In this document: positions 12,086-23,560 of the stretch, piece by piece
Position numbering within the stretch: position 1 is the stretch's first letter
Layout of the letters: the number at the start of each line of letters is the position of its first letter
Source of the DNA: Leptoclinus maculatus
Taxonomy: Eukaryota > Chordata > Actinopteri > Perciformes > Stichaeidae
Length of the DNA stretch: 64,000 nucleotides
Assembly: GCA_032191485.1 (NCBI GenBank)
Contig: JAVDOI010000002.1
Span: 5,112,846-5,176,845, forward strand
Reading direction: 5' to 3'
Notes under the pieces: generated by a model
Seen by the model: the letters and a program-made list of their open reading frames with translations, nothing else
Told to the model about the DNA's origin: nothing
Database searches by the model: none
Made by a program: the position numbers and the translations under genes

Positions 12086-13111
12086 ATATTATAGTGAATA
12101 TTATTATATGACATATATATTATTATATTATACAGAATATTATATGATATATATATTATTATATTATACAGAATATTATATGATATATATATATATTATT
12201 ATATTATACAGAATATTATTATATGATATATATATTATATTATACTGAATTCCCTGTGAGGGTGACTAAAATAAGATGTCCTGACGTGTTTGTGAAAGTG
12301 TTATTTACTGCTTTTTTTCGTGTTGGAATAAATGTTAAATATTTAACTGCAAAGTAGTAATGCGCGTTTGATACCTTAATTTGTTTGCATTAAATCATTC
12401 TGGGATGTTTGCTGAAATTGATTGGATGTGGCACAGCCCTACCAAGAAAATGTTCCACCAGCCGCCACTGGTAGGCATACATTAGAGTTGAATGCAGTCA
12501 TATGTTCTGACTTTGGCCCTTGTTGTATTCAACGTTACAGATCATTTTATTCTACAGGCTTCGCTGCATGAATGCAATGAAGGTGAACAGAATTCTATTT
12601 TGAGGTGTTTCGACGCATTAAAACACGACACAACAAACTCAAAAGCATCTCCAGGAATACTGTCTTGTTTTTTCTTTTTTTGTGTTTGTTTTTAGGTTTA
12701 TCTATAGAACTATTTGCTCAATTGAAAGTAGTTTAGGTGGTATGTGGACAGGCAAATATAGGTGCAAAGCAATAAATACACTCTAGCTTGTGTGGAGCTA
12801 TGAATAGAGATACTGGTTTGATCTTTCTCTTCAGTCTGACTGGATGAAGTGTTCAGCAGGAGAAGTTGCTCACCTAGAGGGATGACCTTCTGGTTTTTGT
12901 GCCAGCGGCCGTGCAGGATGATGCTGCCGTACACCAGCACGTCGTTGAAGAGGAAGAAAACCTTCGGCTGGGGCTTCCGGCGACCCTGCTTCACCAGGCG
13001 GCCCTGTCCCATCAGAACCCGACCCGGCTTGGACAGGGGCTGCCCCGCTGGACCAAATGAATTCTCCACCGCCTGGATGCGATGGCGGTTCTCGTTGTTA
13101 AACAGGTCCAT
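10554..13111 (-). CDS. Phafin-like PH + FYVE domain protein (PLEKHF family)
   Basis: Two coding exons (13111-12874 and 11173-10554) join in phase into 285 residues. The PH domain covers about 33-130 (GRVLMGQGRLVKQGRRKP, FFLFNDVLVYGSI, ending in the helix EEKRAWMEHIEEC). The FYVE zinc finger covers about 154-214 with WIPD, RRHHCRKCG and RVC motifs and eight cysteines (163, 166, 179, 182, 187, 190, 209, 212). Phafins bind PI3P on endosomes and lysosomes and act in endosome fusion, autophagy and receptor trafficking. The start MDLFNNENRHRIQAVENSFG aligns with the mammalian phafin N-terminus. Odd points are a 12-glycine linker (133-144) encoded by a GGC repeat, an acidic Ser/Glu tail of about 60 residues, and an intron within the PH coding region, whereas mammalian PLEKHF1/2 coding regions are, as I recall, intronless. 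Whether this is plekhf1, plekhf2 or a fish-specific paralogue is unresolved. Confidence 0.88.
11299..12470. mobile_element. hAT-type non-autonomous transposon with intact TSD
   Basis: The element begins CAGTGGCGGCTGGT and ends ACCAGCCGCCACTG, a perfect 14-bp inverted repeat. It is bounded by the 8-bp direct repeat GTAGGCAT at 11291-11298 and 12471-12478. Eight-bp duplications and CAGTG termini are hallmarks of hAT transposons. The 1172-bp interior has no transposase frame but carries an A-rich tract (about 11350-11405), a (TA)/(TG) microsatellite (12021-12082) and tandem 'ttatattatacagaatatta' units (12100-12250). It occupies most of the phafin intron without touching its splice sites. Confidence 0.93.
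12021..12250. repeat. AT-rich microsatellite and minisatellite inside the hAT element
   Basis: (AT)n followed by (TG)n, then three to four copies of a roughly 40-bp AT-only unit containing 'attatattatacagaatatt'. It lies inside the transposon and is not coding. Confidence 0.85.
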
Positions 13112-13299
13112 GGCGGCGACCGAATAACCTGCGTTGGCCCCGGGATCATGCATAAATAAGGTGCCAGCGGCGGGCTGGGTGGAGTCAGACTCGCTTCCTG
13201 GTAACGCCGCGGGACTTACCGAGGTTAGATTCAAGACAAACCCGTTAGACAAGAAATAAGGGAGATTGTGTGGCGTGTTGTTGCACATTTAGAATTCTT

Positions 13300-14560
13300 T
13301 TTTTTTTTTTTTTAGATATATAATTTTCAAAGTTACTCTGGAAATTTAGAAGAAAAAGTAACCGATGTAAAGTAACTTAAGTTTGAGCTACTTGTGCTTT
13401 GGTATAATCTACTTCATACTTTCACTGTAGTAGGCTACATTTCAGAGTTTTTACTACTTTAATGTTATTTAACAGACAAAGTTCCGAGTTCAATTTTTGA
13501 TAACTTGCATTCAAAGCATGATCAGTTCATACAGTAAAATACATTGCTATAGGTTAAACACCAAACACCGTTCAAATTAGCTACACGTTACTTTTACGCA
13601 AGTAAGATTTTGAATGCAGCACTTGTGCTCTTAATGAAAAAAAAGTTCTGATCTTTAAAGAAATAGAATAAAAAATATGAATCTTTTGAGCAGTTATGAA
13701 ATTTTGAGGTACAACTTGGATGAAATTGGTGGAACAAAGCAGCAATCTATAATAAAAATGTGTCACAATAGACTGAATTTCTATATATATATATATTATT
13801 TTTTTTAAGTAATACTGACTACGCAAGAGTTCACATGGTATTGTGAGACTGGTTGAGCAACTCGGCCAAAAGAAACACACTTTGGTTCCAACAGGTGTTA
13901 GTCACTCACAATGCCACCCGTGTCACAGACATTGTGTGTGGAGCTTCTCCGGCAGTACACTGGTACTAATTACGCAACTCAGCCAGAAATAAACAGCATG
14001 ATTACATCATCAGGTCAAAGACACATTGTCAATGTGTCAATCTCCCCAAAGACACATTGTCAATGTGTCTTTGTCTTTGTGCGCTAAACAAAACATACGC
14101 ATTGGAAAAATACAAGGGGATCTCCAGAGGGTGGGGGTTAGAGGTTTTGACATGTTGTTCCCTTCCAATGAGGAAATACATTTAAAGCTGCCAAAAACTG
14201 ACTAAATAGATTTACTTCACAAGAAGCGGTCAGGCAAGAAAGATCAACCCTAAATCTCCACAAAATGTGCAGCTGAGGCTTGAGATCTGTGTCATGCTTG
14301 AAGGAAATGAATGAGCAAAACTTAGCAACAACTTTCAGTATCTGGTTTATATGCAGAGCCATTGTGAGAACACAAGTACTACTACAGAAAGTGCATTTAC
14401 TCTGAATTCAAGGAGGTATTCATCAACTGAAATAGCATCAAGTACTTGATCAGAGACGGTGGGGCTTTGCTGTGTGTAGGTCAGAGAAATATTACCTAAA
14501 AAAAAAATAAGCTTTGAAGAAAAAATCGTTTGAAATGATCTTGTCCAAGCAAAAAGTAAA
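13300..14560. other. Interval upstream of the phafin gene
   Basis: AT-rich sequence with a poly(T) run near 13299 and a short repeated phrase 'gacacattgtcaatgtgtc' (two copies, about 14020-14070). The phafin 5' UTR and promoter must lie here or beyond, but no TATA box or first-exon donor could be chosen with confidence. Confidence 0.4.
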
Positions 14561-14564
14561 AAAA

Positions 14565-15335
14565 ACATATGAGCTCAAAGCTCTGACGACAGTGGAGATG
14601 GTTGTGGATTTCCGGAAGAACCTGCCCCTATCACCCTGTGTGACTCTCTGGTCGACGCTGTGGAGTCCTTCCTCTTCCTGGGCTCCATCATAACCCAGGA
14701 CCTCAAGTGGGAGCTGAACATCAGCTCCATTATAAAGAAGGCTCAGCAGAGGATGTACTTCCTGAGGCAGCTGAAGAAGTTCAACCTGCCAAAGACAATG
14801 ATGGTGCACTTCTACACAGCCATCGTTGAGTCCATCCTCTGCTCCTCCATCTCCGTCTGGTACACTGCAGCCACTGCCAAGGACAAGGGCAGAACTGTAG
14901 AGTATCGTTCGCTCTGCTGAGAGGGTGATTGGCTGCAATCTGCCGTCCCTTCATGACTTGTTCGCCTCCAGGACCCTGAGGCGGGCAGGAAAGATTGTTG
15001 CCGACCCCTCTCACACCAGATACAAACTGTTTGAGTCCCTTCCCTCTGGTTGGAGGCTGCGGTCCACCAGGACCAACACCTCACACCACAAAAACTGTTT
15101 CTACCCGTCTGCAGTTGGGCTCATCAACAAATCTAGTGACTCTCACATCCCCAAAACAATTACATACATTTACAGATCCCTGCTCAACTGTTCACTTTAA
15201 ATATACACTTAACACTTCAGTAACAGACTTACTCTTATATTGTTTATTGTCATGCACTAATCACTAAGCCAAATTCCTTGTATGTGCAAAGGTACATGGC
15301 AAAAAAACATTTCTGATTCTGAAATAAAACCATTG
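14565..15335 (+). mobile_element. 5'-truncated LINE: reverse transcriptase C-terminal end
   Basis: Two overlapping frames (14660-14920 and 14925-15200) encode the C-terminal part of a non-LTR retrotransposon polyprotein. The text FLFLGSIITQDLKWE, TAIVESILCSSISVWY and ASRTLRRAGKIVADPSHTRY is typical of fish Rex1/L2-like elements. A frameshift near 14900 separates them. The 3' end carries the tandem 'ttctgattctga' characteristic of these LINEs. There is no upstream RT core, so this is a dead 5'-truncated copy. The exact clade is uncertain. Confidence 0.85.
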
Positions 15336-15930
15336 ACTTCTAGCCGAGGGAACCGGAAGCACTCCATAGAAGTATATGGGAAAATGCCCCCTCCCTGATT
15401 TATGACCTCAGTAAACATTGTAAACACGAGTGTATGGCCTCATTTTATAGATTATTGTGGCTATTATGACGCGCAAATCGTCAGAAATTAGAAGCACATA
15501 TTGAATGTGATCCCTACAAAATGAAGAAGTGCGATTTTTTCCCCACAACTTGACTGATATCTGTCCGGTGTGGAGGCGGTCAACATCACAAATGACCTCA
15601 TCCTCCAGACCTCCTCCTTCAGGGCTCCAAGCTAGCTAACTAGCTTCCTAGCTAGCTAGCTAGTTAGTTCAACTACTCCGCTCCTGCGGACTTTAGACGG
15701 AGATTTTTGATCCATGTCTGTCACCGTTTCTCTGTGATTTAAAAAAAACTTCTTAGCTTTGTGTACAACTATTTTCGGGAGTCGAAAGTAGCCCTTTGTT
15801 CGGTAAACAGCGCAAACCAGAGGCATTATTGCTGCAGTACTGAACCTGCCTCCAGTCGCCTGCACTCCATCTGGAAAGCACGCCGATGTGTGACGTCATC
15901 TGCAAATAACCTATACCAGTGTTTTTATAT
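15336..15930. repeat. Probable interspersed repeat
   Basis: Begins 'cattgacttctagccgaggg' directly after the LINE tail and ends near 'gtgtgacgtcatctgcaaat'. Phrases such as 'gcactccatagaagtatatg' and 'cctcagtaaacattgtaaac' resemble a fish repeat family related to the copy at 1890-2290 ('tttactgaggtaataaatc'). It contains a palindromic 'agctagctagctag' cluster at about 15630-15665. Boundaries are approximate. Confidence 0.45.
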
Positions 15931-15949
15931 ACCACATGTTTAGGTAGGC

Positions 15950-16452
15950 GACATTATTTTATGTATATGTACCAGAGCCAGATGTTTGGCATCTTTTTTT
16001 GGCTGCCAGTTCATTAATATCTGGGATTAGGTTCTGTGGAAACCCTCAAGATGGAGTGAATGTGTCATTACACTGGAGGTCTATCAGCTCCATTTGGATG
16101 TGCACAGGTGCTCTTTCCACGTCAACTGCAAACGGATTGCGGAGCAGTTTACATTTTAATTTCTGAGCTGCAAAGTCGGCAAATCGCCGAGTGAACTCCG
16201 TGCCAAGTGCGCCCAGTTTATCAGCAAAATGCGCAGTCGGGAACACAGCGGTGGAGACTTTTACTGCATCACACATGTCTGTGATCATACGTTATTACTT
16301 AGTCAGCCACTATATTGCAGCTCAGACGCTCAACAATGGCAAAGTATTTGCAGCAACTACATTATATTTTATTGGACTCATTAAGTGAAATTGGACATTT
16401 TCCCACGGCACACCTGACGATCTCTCGCGGCACAGCGGTTGAAAATCACTGA
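15950..16452 (-). mobile_element. hAT transposase remnant
   Basis: Read on the minus strand, the right end begins CAGTGATTTTCAACCGC, a hAT-type terminus followed by the typical 'tgtgccg' text. The frame at 16288-16046 then encodes a piece of hAT (ZBED/GTF2IRD2-like) transposase: FADKLGALGTEFTRRFADF and MELIDLQCND. The remainder of the transposase and the other terminus are missing. It is a fossil with no intact gene. Confidence 0.75.
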
Positions 16453-16574
16453 ACAGTCTGTGATGTCATGCTCACGTTCAACAGGGACATCTAGCGGTCA
16501 CAACTTGTCAAAGCAGTTCTATTCAGCTCGTGAACGTTATGTTAATCTATCCACGGCCACAGGTTATAAAAGAG

Positions 16575-16605
<31 letters not shown>

Positions 16606-16608
16606 GGG

Positions 16609-16636
16609 TTTTATTTATCTTTATTTATTCTTTATT
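16609..16636 (-). terminator. bglap: Poly(A) signal cluster of bglap
   Basis: Several overlapping AATAAA on the minus strand (tttatt repeated on plus) about 260 nt beyond the osteocalcin stop codon, just before a (CA)n tract at 16579-16605. Assigned by position. Confidence 0.55.
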
Positions 16637-16886
16637 TAGTTTCATCACACTACTCTATGGTAACAGCAATTATAGAATTATAGAGACAATTCTGTGGGTT
16701 TAAATTGGATGGAAAAATAAATCCCCATGCAGATATTACTCTCACACTCTCACATCTGTTTGCATTTTTATCCCCAAATGTCTCACTTTTTAAAAAAACG
16801 TTGACACTGGCACATTTTTTGGAATTTTTTTGCTCATGCTTTTTTTTTGCTCCACTAAAAAAGAATCAGTTGTCATGGTTTGGCTT

Positions 16887-18013
16887 CTAATAGGGGATTG
16901 GTCCGTAGTATGCGGTGTAGGCGGCGATGATTCCATGCGTGTCCATCATGTCCTCACAATCCAGGTTGGCCTCACACACTTCGCTCAGGCTGAGTGACGA
17001 GAGAGAGAGAGAGAGAGGAGAGGAGAGGGGGGTGATCACAGAGAAGCAACACACACATGTCATTCATTCACACAGATGGTGCTTCAGGACTACGTTAGAT
17101 TAAAAGACACATCATGTATATGCTGCTGGATTTGCCCACTGCTTCTCATAGGTGATGTGAAAGTGATACCTCTCCAGCTGGGTCAGGGACAACTCTCCAG
17201 CAGCTCTCTTCTGCCTCACCACAGTGGAGGCCTGCTCCCTCTCCACAAACAAACCTGCACATTTAACACAACTTGTGTTACTGTATATGTATACACACGA
17301 TGTCTACCGATCAACCCTAATCAAATGCATGTGGAAGATTCAACGTATGAATAGCGGCTTGGCAGAAATAACAATTTTGTTAAACCGTGAAAGAAATGTG
17401 GATTAATATAGAATTTATGCAATATGTGAAATATAAGTTCAAACTGTGTTAATCATCATTCTACATGTAGATAAGAAATCAGAGTATTAAACTAAATGTT
17501 AAACTGATAATCAGTTTTCTATTTCATTAGTTCAGCCAAACTGTGGGAATCATCAGGTTTAGTCCTTGAGGCAAAATGACTCAAATATGTTACATATTAA
17601 TGCAACTTTGATCATAAAGTCAAAACATGATCTTACCCTCCTGAGCAGGGCCGTCAGCAGGCTGGGAGCCAGTGGAGGCATCTGTCAGATATATAGGGGG
17701 GAGAATATGAATAATAACGATATGTTTTTATTTGATTTGATCATTTTCAATCCAGGAAGAGTCACTCTTTCAAATCCTTACTTTTAACCTCTGTCTTTAC
17801 TTAAGCCAGAACTAAATACATCAGTTGGCCAGACATGTAGTATCGGTATAAGTAGTTCTTTTGTTTGTTTGCAGAGCACCATATACTTCAAATCCTGTTA
17901 TAATATACGATAATAAAGAGCTTTGTTTTATCGTATACTGTTGTGCAGCTCTTACCTGAAGTCAGACAGATGACAGCCAGGGAGCAGAGAACCAAGACGG
18001 CCAAAGTCTTCAT
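16887..18013 (-). CDS. bglap: Osteocalcin (bone Gla protein)
   Basis: Four exons (18013-17956, 17681-17637, 17254-17170, 16989-16887) join in phase to 96 residues. MKTLAVLVLCSLAVICLTS is the signal peptide. An acidic propeptide follows, with the gamma-carboxylase recognition segment GLFVEREQASTVV, ending in the furin-type site RQKR. The mature 45-residue protein starts AAGELSLTQLESL. Glutamates at mature positions 11, 15 and 18 are the expected Gla residues, C17 and C23 form the family disulphide, and the C-terminus is IIAAYTAYYGPIPY. The protein is secreted by osteoblasts, becomes vitamin-K-dependently carboxylated, and binds calcium and hydroxyapatite. The exon plan (signal, linker, propeptide, Gla domain) is that of vertebrate osteocalcin. 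Its short propeptide fits the fish OC1 type rather than the long acidic OC2 type. mgp lies 2.9 kb upstream on the same strand. Confidence 0.97.
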
Positions 18014-18094
18014 CTCTCAGCTTCTTTCTTCAGCGTCAGTATCAGAAGTAGTAGACTTTAGCAGCTGTCTCTCTCTCTCTCTCTCTCTTTCTTT

Positions 18095-18153
18095 CTCTTA
18101 CACATATATATACACAGTGGATTTATAGATGCGGCCCTCTGTGTGTGATTGGT
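18095..18153 (-). promoter_or_regulatory. bglap: bglap core promoter (TATA + CCAAT)
   Basis: On the minus strand a TATAAA at 18127-18122 lies about 110 nt before the ATG, placing transcription start near 18095. A CCAAT pentamer (ACCAAT, 18153-18148) sits 20 nt further upstream. Mammalian osteocalcin promoters have a CCAAT-containing 'OC box' close to the TATA box, so the arrangement fits. A (CT)n run at about 18066-18095 would fall in the 5' UTR. Confidence 0.65.
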
Positions 18154-18159
18154 TAGGGA

Positions 18160-20560
18160 ATCATATATCACACACCCATGCGGGTGCAGAGATACACACC
18201 TCCACAAGAATGATGCAAAAACAAATTTTAAGTGTATTTTTTGCATAAATGGGGATGAAGGTGAACACATAGAGGGAAACAAGTCTGCTCCCAAAAGGCA
18301 GGTATTTGTTTTCAAGCAAAGGTGACGAGAAAGCAAATGTGGGGGGGGGGGGGGGGGCTCTCAAATGTCAAATATGAGCCACTGTGTTATTCAATGACAA
18401 ATATTTGACACCTTGTTTAGACCGTTTGAGCTGCTGCTGAGAAACCAGATTTCTTCTTCTACATCGTGAAATGTTTTCGTGTATAAAGATGAAAAAAAAT
18501 AATTGAAGAAGAAAAGCTCAAACACTGTAACGGAGATGTCAAATGCAGTGACTACCTGCTGTCAGTAATAAAACATTTGATGAAACGGTAGGGATGCCAT
18601 GCCAGCTGGCAGCCTGGAGAGGTCCCAGTTGTACAGCACCACCCACACACTTTCACATGCAGGTCACTCAGTGCATACAGCAGAGAAAAACATGGAGCAC
18701 AAACTGAAACGGGATAAAACCGCCGTCCCACATTATGTGACATGATTGTAATCATGAGGGCCCTCTCTTTTTATTGCAAACTGCGGTGATTTCCTAGAAA
18801 CAAATCTTCAAACCCACTGTGTTTGAACATTTGTGGAGGGGATAATCTGAAATGCGGAAAGTACATTTTGTTTTCTTCTCCAAAAACAAGCGGGTGGTTT
18901 GCCAATAAAGCGGTCGGGAAAGGCTTCATACTCGCCTCGAGAGGAGTGTTTTTGTAAACTTTCACCATTTAAAAAAACAAAAAACATCTGATTCTTCTCT
19001 ATTTTATTTGTTAATTAAAAAGGGACCATTGCTGGTAATGTTGAAGCTGAATGCAGCATCTGATGCACTAGAAAATGTCTTAATCTGTGATGTGAAAGCG
19101 TCCCTCCAGACTGTGTTCTCCTCTGCTCTTCTTGTTGCTTTTCCTGACTGGATATTTAGATTCTGGACCGGTCCCGAGAGTATTCTATGGGGTGTAATTT
19201 GACTGTCTGGGTCAATGCCGGTGCCTTGACAGAGGAGGATTCAACCTCAGGACGACTTGTATTGTGCTGATCGGAGGCCTTCTGGCGACACGACAAAACA
19301 AACATCCAAGTCCGTCTGTCTTTTTAAGGCCACGCTGTGCCATGCAGACGTCTGCCGCCTTCTGTGGGTCTGTCTGCAGCAGCGAGGATGCTGATGCATT
19401 CCTCCTGAGATTACAAGAAGCCAGATCTTCACCGCACATGTTTAAATAGCCGTGTATGGTTTGAACAAAAAAATAGCAAATAGTTTCTCATAATATGTGC
19501 AAGTGAATGCTAAAGTTACATTTCTGAGACAAAATGCACACCATCACTTTTTGCTGTAATTTGCTGTATAGGCGTCCGTGGTGATGTGTGTGTTTTGTAA
19601 CATTTATGTTGCAGTTAAAGTAGAAGCAACGTAAAAAATTGAAAATAAATTAATCTCATGCTTAAATTCCAAGTTTGTATCGATCAAAATGACGAGATCC
19701 AAACGGAAGAGGACATTTGTTTTGCATTATGTGTTTACGTGAGCGTAGGCCTGCTTCATGTGTACACATTGTACACATTTATTCCACAAATACAGTTACT
19801 AGTTACTTTGCAGATTAAGATTTTTCATCAGTTTATGAGATCAAATGCATTGTTTTTACCCCTTTGCAGGTGTGCAGGTGTGCAGTTTAGGGCGATTTCC
19901 CTCGTTTCAGACGTCTTTGAGTTGTTCCACCAAAGGGACATTTCTTCACGAAACTTCTCAGATTGCCTAATAATTAATAAAAGTCAATCATTTGTACAGA
20001 TTTCCAAACCCATGAATCATCTCATGAACTAAACAATGGTTTATGAAGCAGAAACCCAACTGAACACCCTTTCGCTTCGCCCCTCCCTTTTTTCCCAAGC
20101 GCGTAGAGAACCTACGGTGGCCTTCAGGTACAAGTAACAGTGTGAAAGACACTGTTTTGTTTGTCCTTTCTGGGCTACTGTAGAAACATGGCGGACTCTG
20201 TGAAGAGAACCCGCTCCTTAGATATGAAGAGCTCACGATTCTTGCTTTCAGGTGACTTTGCAGCAATGAAAACATGGTTGTGAATATTCAACTTCTGCTG
20301 ATAAATGCTACAGTCTGGCCCTGTAAACATTTCCACTGGCAGTTCTTAAAAGCCTCTTACGTTAATCTCCTAAAACAAATAAGGAAAATATATCGTCTTT
20401 ACTTTAATTAGCCATTTCATCTCGAGCAGTTGGATCAATACGGTCGTTCTAACATCTGCCATGCGTTGGAAACACTGACACTCAACGCCAAAAGTTCTCA
20501 CACACCCAATGTGGCAAAGAAATTGCACAAACAGGATTAAGATAAACCCCAATAAAGGGG
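18160..20560. other. bglap upstream and mgp downstream spacer
   Basis: No coding exon recognised. It contains a G17-type homopolymer at about 18341-18357 and an interspersed repeat at about 20055-20345. It should hold the upstream regulatory region of bglap and the end of mgp. Confidence 0.5.
20055..20345. repeat. Interspersed repeat sharing text with the THAP intron element
   Basis: Phrases 'gagcccttca'-type/'gaagagctcacgattcttgc', 'gcaatgaaaacatggttgtg' and 'tgataaatgctacagtctgg' are inverted counterparts of those at 6100-6260. Two copies in opposite orientation within one window show that it is repetitive. Confidence 0.6.
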
Positions 20561-20566
20561 ATTTCA

Positions 20567-20576
20567 TTTATTTATT
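20567..20576 (-). terminator. mgp: Poly(A) signal of mgp
   Basis: Two overlapping AATAAA hexamers on the minus strand (tttatttatt on plus), about 310 nt past the mgp stop. Confidence 0.55.
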
Positions 20577-20886
20577 CAAAGCAATGGAAAAAAAATAAAT
20601 CGCTGACAGCAGTGCTGGCCTGGATAAATAGGTGGATAATGGGAGAAACGGTTAGTGGATAGTGAGCGGAACACTTCAGTCGTGCATAAAGCGCGTAAAG
20701 CTCATAAATGCTGTGAAGGTGTGATAATAGCGGATAAAGGTTATCCTGAGATTACACAAGAGATGGGCCGTGAATTCCTTCTAGGATCCATTCCACATTA
20801 ACAAGAGGCCACAAAAACAACACATGAACTATAGAATGATAATGATGATGATGATGATGATGATTCGACAGACAGATACTTCCTCT

Positions 20887-21716
20887 TTAGTACCGACGAG
20901 TCACGGCTGGTCTCTGGGGTTGATTTCGGGAGCTGAAGTATCTCTGGTAGGCCTGCTGAAAGCCGTGGCGATAGGCGTAGAAGCGGCAGGGAGAGTAGTC
21001 CTCACAGGTCTCCGCACGCCTCTCCGCTGGAGACTTTATCGTCCTGGACGAGATGGAAGGGGGAGGGCAGAGATACATTACAAAGGGCAGACAGAGATAG
21101 TTATAGAGGGGAACAATGGTGAGAAGAAGGAAGAGGATTGTAATCAGAAACAGCTTGCGTCTTTTCTTCGTTGCCTTTCCTCTTACATTCTTAGATTCTA
21201 GCATTTAGCTTCAGTCTCTCTGTCACGGAGACTTTTTTTAATAGTGTAATTAAGTTTGTGCATGCCTGTCTCTGTGGTTTTTACATATGTAGGGTAATGT
21301 GCTGCGCATGCATGTCTGTGGTTGTGTCTTCTACCTCATGAAGTTGTAATAGTTGTGGCCGTTCCCTCTGGCTGGGTTGTATACGTTGCCCCTCTGTGGC
21401 GTGATGAACGAGTTGGCTTGGTTCGGAGGCACAAACAGATCTGGAAGCACAAAACTTTTACTAGACAAAAAGTCTAGATTCTGAATCGGGTATAAGGCAT
21501 GCCCCATCGTGCAACTGATCAGAGTCCGGCGAGATAAAGGGCAGGGGTGTGTTAGCCAGGGTTAAACACATTATGCTGTGTAGCAGGCGGCGTCTTGGTG
21601 GTTAGAACTTGCATGCATGTTTTTCCATGAACGAGAGACAACATTTAATCACCTTCAACGGATTCTGTGCTTTCATGAGAGTCTACGGGAAAAACATGGA
21701 GTCGGGTTAATCATAA

Positions 21717-21751
<35 letters not shown>

Positions 21752-21891
21752 TGGGATGTATTATGCGTTTTTAATGAATAGTGGCTGCTGAGCGACAGAG
21801 GAGCCGAGGACGTCGGGGGAGGACCCGTACCGTAGCAGACGCAGAAAGAGACCGCGGCACAGAGTGCCAGAAACTGAAGAAGGCTCCTCAT
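20887..21891 (-). CDS. mgp: Matrix Gla protein
   Basis: Four coding exons (21891-21831, 21682-21653, 21440-21335, 21043-20887) join in phase to 117 residues. The signal peptide is MRSLLQFLALCAAVSFCVCY. The short exon DSHESTESVE holds the N-terminal Ser/Glu cluster that is phosphorylated in MGP. A linker with a conserved NSFITPQRG stretch follows. The Gla domain SPAERRAETCEDYSPCRFYA carries the carboxylatable glutamates and the disulphide pair, then FQQAYQRYF and a basic, fish-type extended tail ending RPAVTRRY. MGP is a secreted inhibitor of cartilage and vessel calcification; unlike osteocalcin it retains its carboxylase recognition region in the mature protein. A polypyrimidine acceptor at 21925-21926 immediately precedes the 5' UTR of the ATG exon, so a separate non-coding exon is expected (see 23277-23342). 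Longer than human MGP (103 residues), as usual for fish. Confidence 0.96.
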
Positions 21892-22458
21892 CCTGGGGGG
21901 CTTGCTGTAATCCGCTCTGTGGCGCTGGACAAAGAGGAGAAAGGTGTTTCAGTGAGTCACGCCGGCACCGCAGTAAGACTTGGAGAGGAGAAAGAGAGAG
22001 AAAGTGGCTCAGATTTCAAAACTTGCAGGTAAACAGGAGAGAACCACAAGCAGGGATAGGAGGCTGAGAGGGGCAACGTTTCTAAATCTGGGGCCGTGGT
22101 TTTGTGCATACGACCGGCACACATACGCCTATACATGCTGGCAAACCAAAGTTATACATATATATATTCATAGGACCAGATCCTCACTGAGATAAACACC
22201 AGAGGACTTTTCGGTGCATTCACTGGACTCAAGTCAGAGCCGGTCCACAAACACCCACTCAGTAGCTGGAGCCCCACTTTGTAGGGAACAACCAGAGAAT
22301 AGCTCATAAACTTAATGCAGGGAGATAAGTGGACGTTATATAGAGGCAGGTATTCTGGGTGGCTCTGCACACACACACACATCTGCACTCATAAAGGGAC
22401 CTAAGGTAAGGTGTGTGACACCTGAACAAACAGTAATGCCAGATGTGTGTAACAGCCC

Positions 22459-22592
<134 letters not shown>

Positions 22593-23276
22593 CTCTATTC
22601 GCATGCCTGCAGTGCAGAAAAGCTTTCATCCCCATCTTCTGTTTGTGGGATTTGGACGGGATTCTGTTTCAGCAGCCCTCCTGTTTTTTCTCAGTCAATA
22701 GCAGCTTTCATTATACATAAACACACGCGCACGCACACGCACAACTCACTGACACATTCTCACACACACACACGCAGCACTCATAACATCAGCCCCTCAG
22801 GCATATCTTGGCTTACAGTCGTACCCGGACTCTCAGTGGGCACAGAAACAGAGAGCCTGGGGCCCAAAGTTCACAAAGACTGGCATCTAGACGAGTGTGT
22901 GTGTGTGTGTGTGTGTGTGTGTCAGGTGCTGACAGAGTCAAAACAGTGAGTTTTATGTCGGTCTCAGCAGGGGTCCTGGTGGGTTAATTTTCCCCACTGA
23001 ATGTGCCCACCTCACTGGAAAAAACCACAGGCATGTTGTTGGGCACGAACAGACCCAGCCTGAGGCTGCATATGAAGTACTCTGCACTTACAGACGAGTA
23101 CTGTAGCACTATTGTACTATTGTACTATTGTACTATGAGGATTACATGTTGCAGCAATATACCAACAAAAAATACAAAACTACAAAAATGCATCAGCTCA
23201 TAGATCAAATTTGAAAAGTTGAAAAAAGATGTAAACTACCTCTACTGTTCACCATTCACATTATTAATGTACTCAC

Positions 23277-23372
23277 CGTGAAAGATAAGTATGAAGTCTT
23301 GGAAATATCTCTGTGTCTGTGTTTTCCTCCCGAGAAATATTCCCCCAAATTCCTGACAGCACGTCTTTTATA
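23277..23372 (-). promoter_or_regulatory. mgp: Probable mgp promoter and non-coding first exon
   Basis: On the minus strand a consensus TATAAAAG lies at 23372-23365. About 90 nt downstream is a strong donor, CACG|GTGAGTAC (exon edge at 23277). The acceptor at 21926-21925 (CTCCTCTTTGTCCAG) upstream of the mgp ATG would complete a 1.35-kb intron. This gives a roughly 65-nt untranslated exon 1. The pairing is inferred from signals; no transcript was available. Confidence 0.6.
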
Positions 23373-23535
23373 CTCACCTCTCTCTCCCCCCCACCCCTTC
23401 ATTTCTACCCACCACCTCCCCCTTAGCCCTCGCCCTCTCTCTCTCTCTCTCCTCCCTTCTCACACTATCAGCCCTCTTTTTCCACCGTTTAATCAGCCCG
23501 GGGTATTAGCTCACTCCCTCCACCGAAAAATACAG

Positions 23536-23560
23536 ACTGGGGGGGGGGGGGGGGGGGGGC
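23536..23560. repeat. Poly(G) tract
   Basis: A run of about 20 consecutive G near 23539-23559 followed by G-rich 'gggggagggaggga'. It could form a G-quadruplex on the plus strand, or its length may be an assembly approximation. Confidence 0.85.

Noticed and set aside
14492..15084. Minus-strand frames of 77-148 aa
   Set aside because: Antisense to the LINE reverse transcriptase remnant, which explains the sequence on the plus strand.
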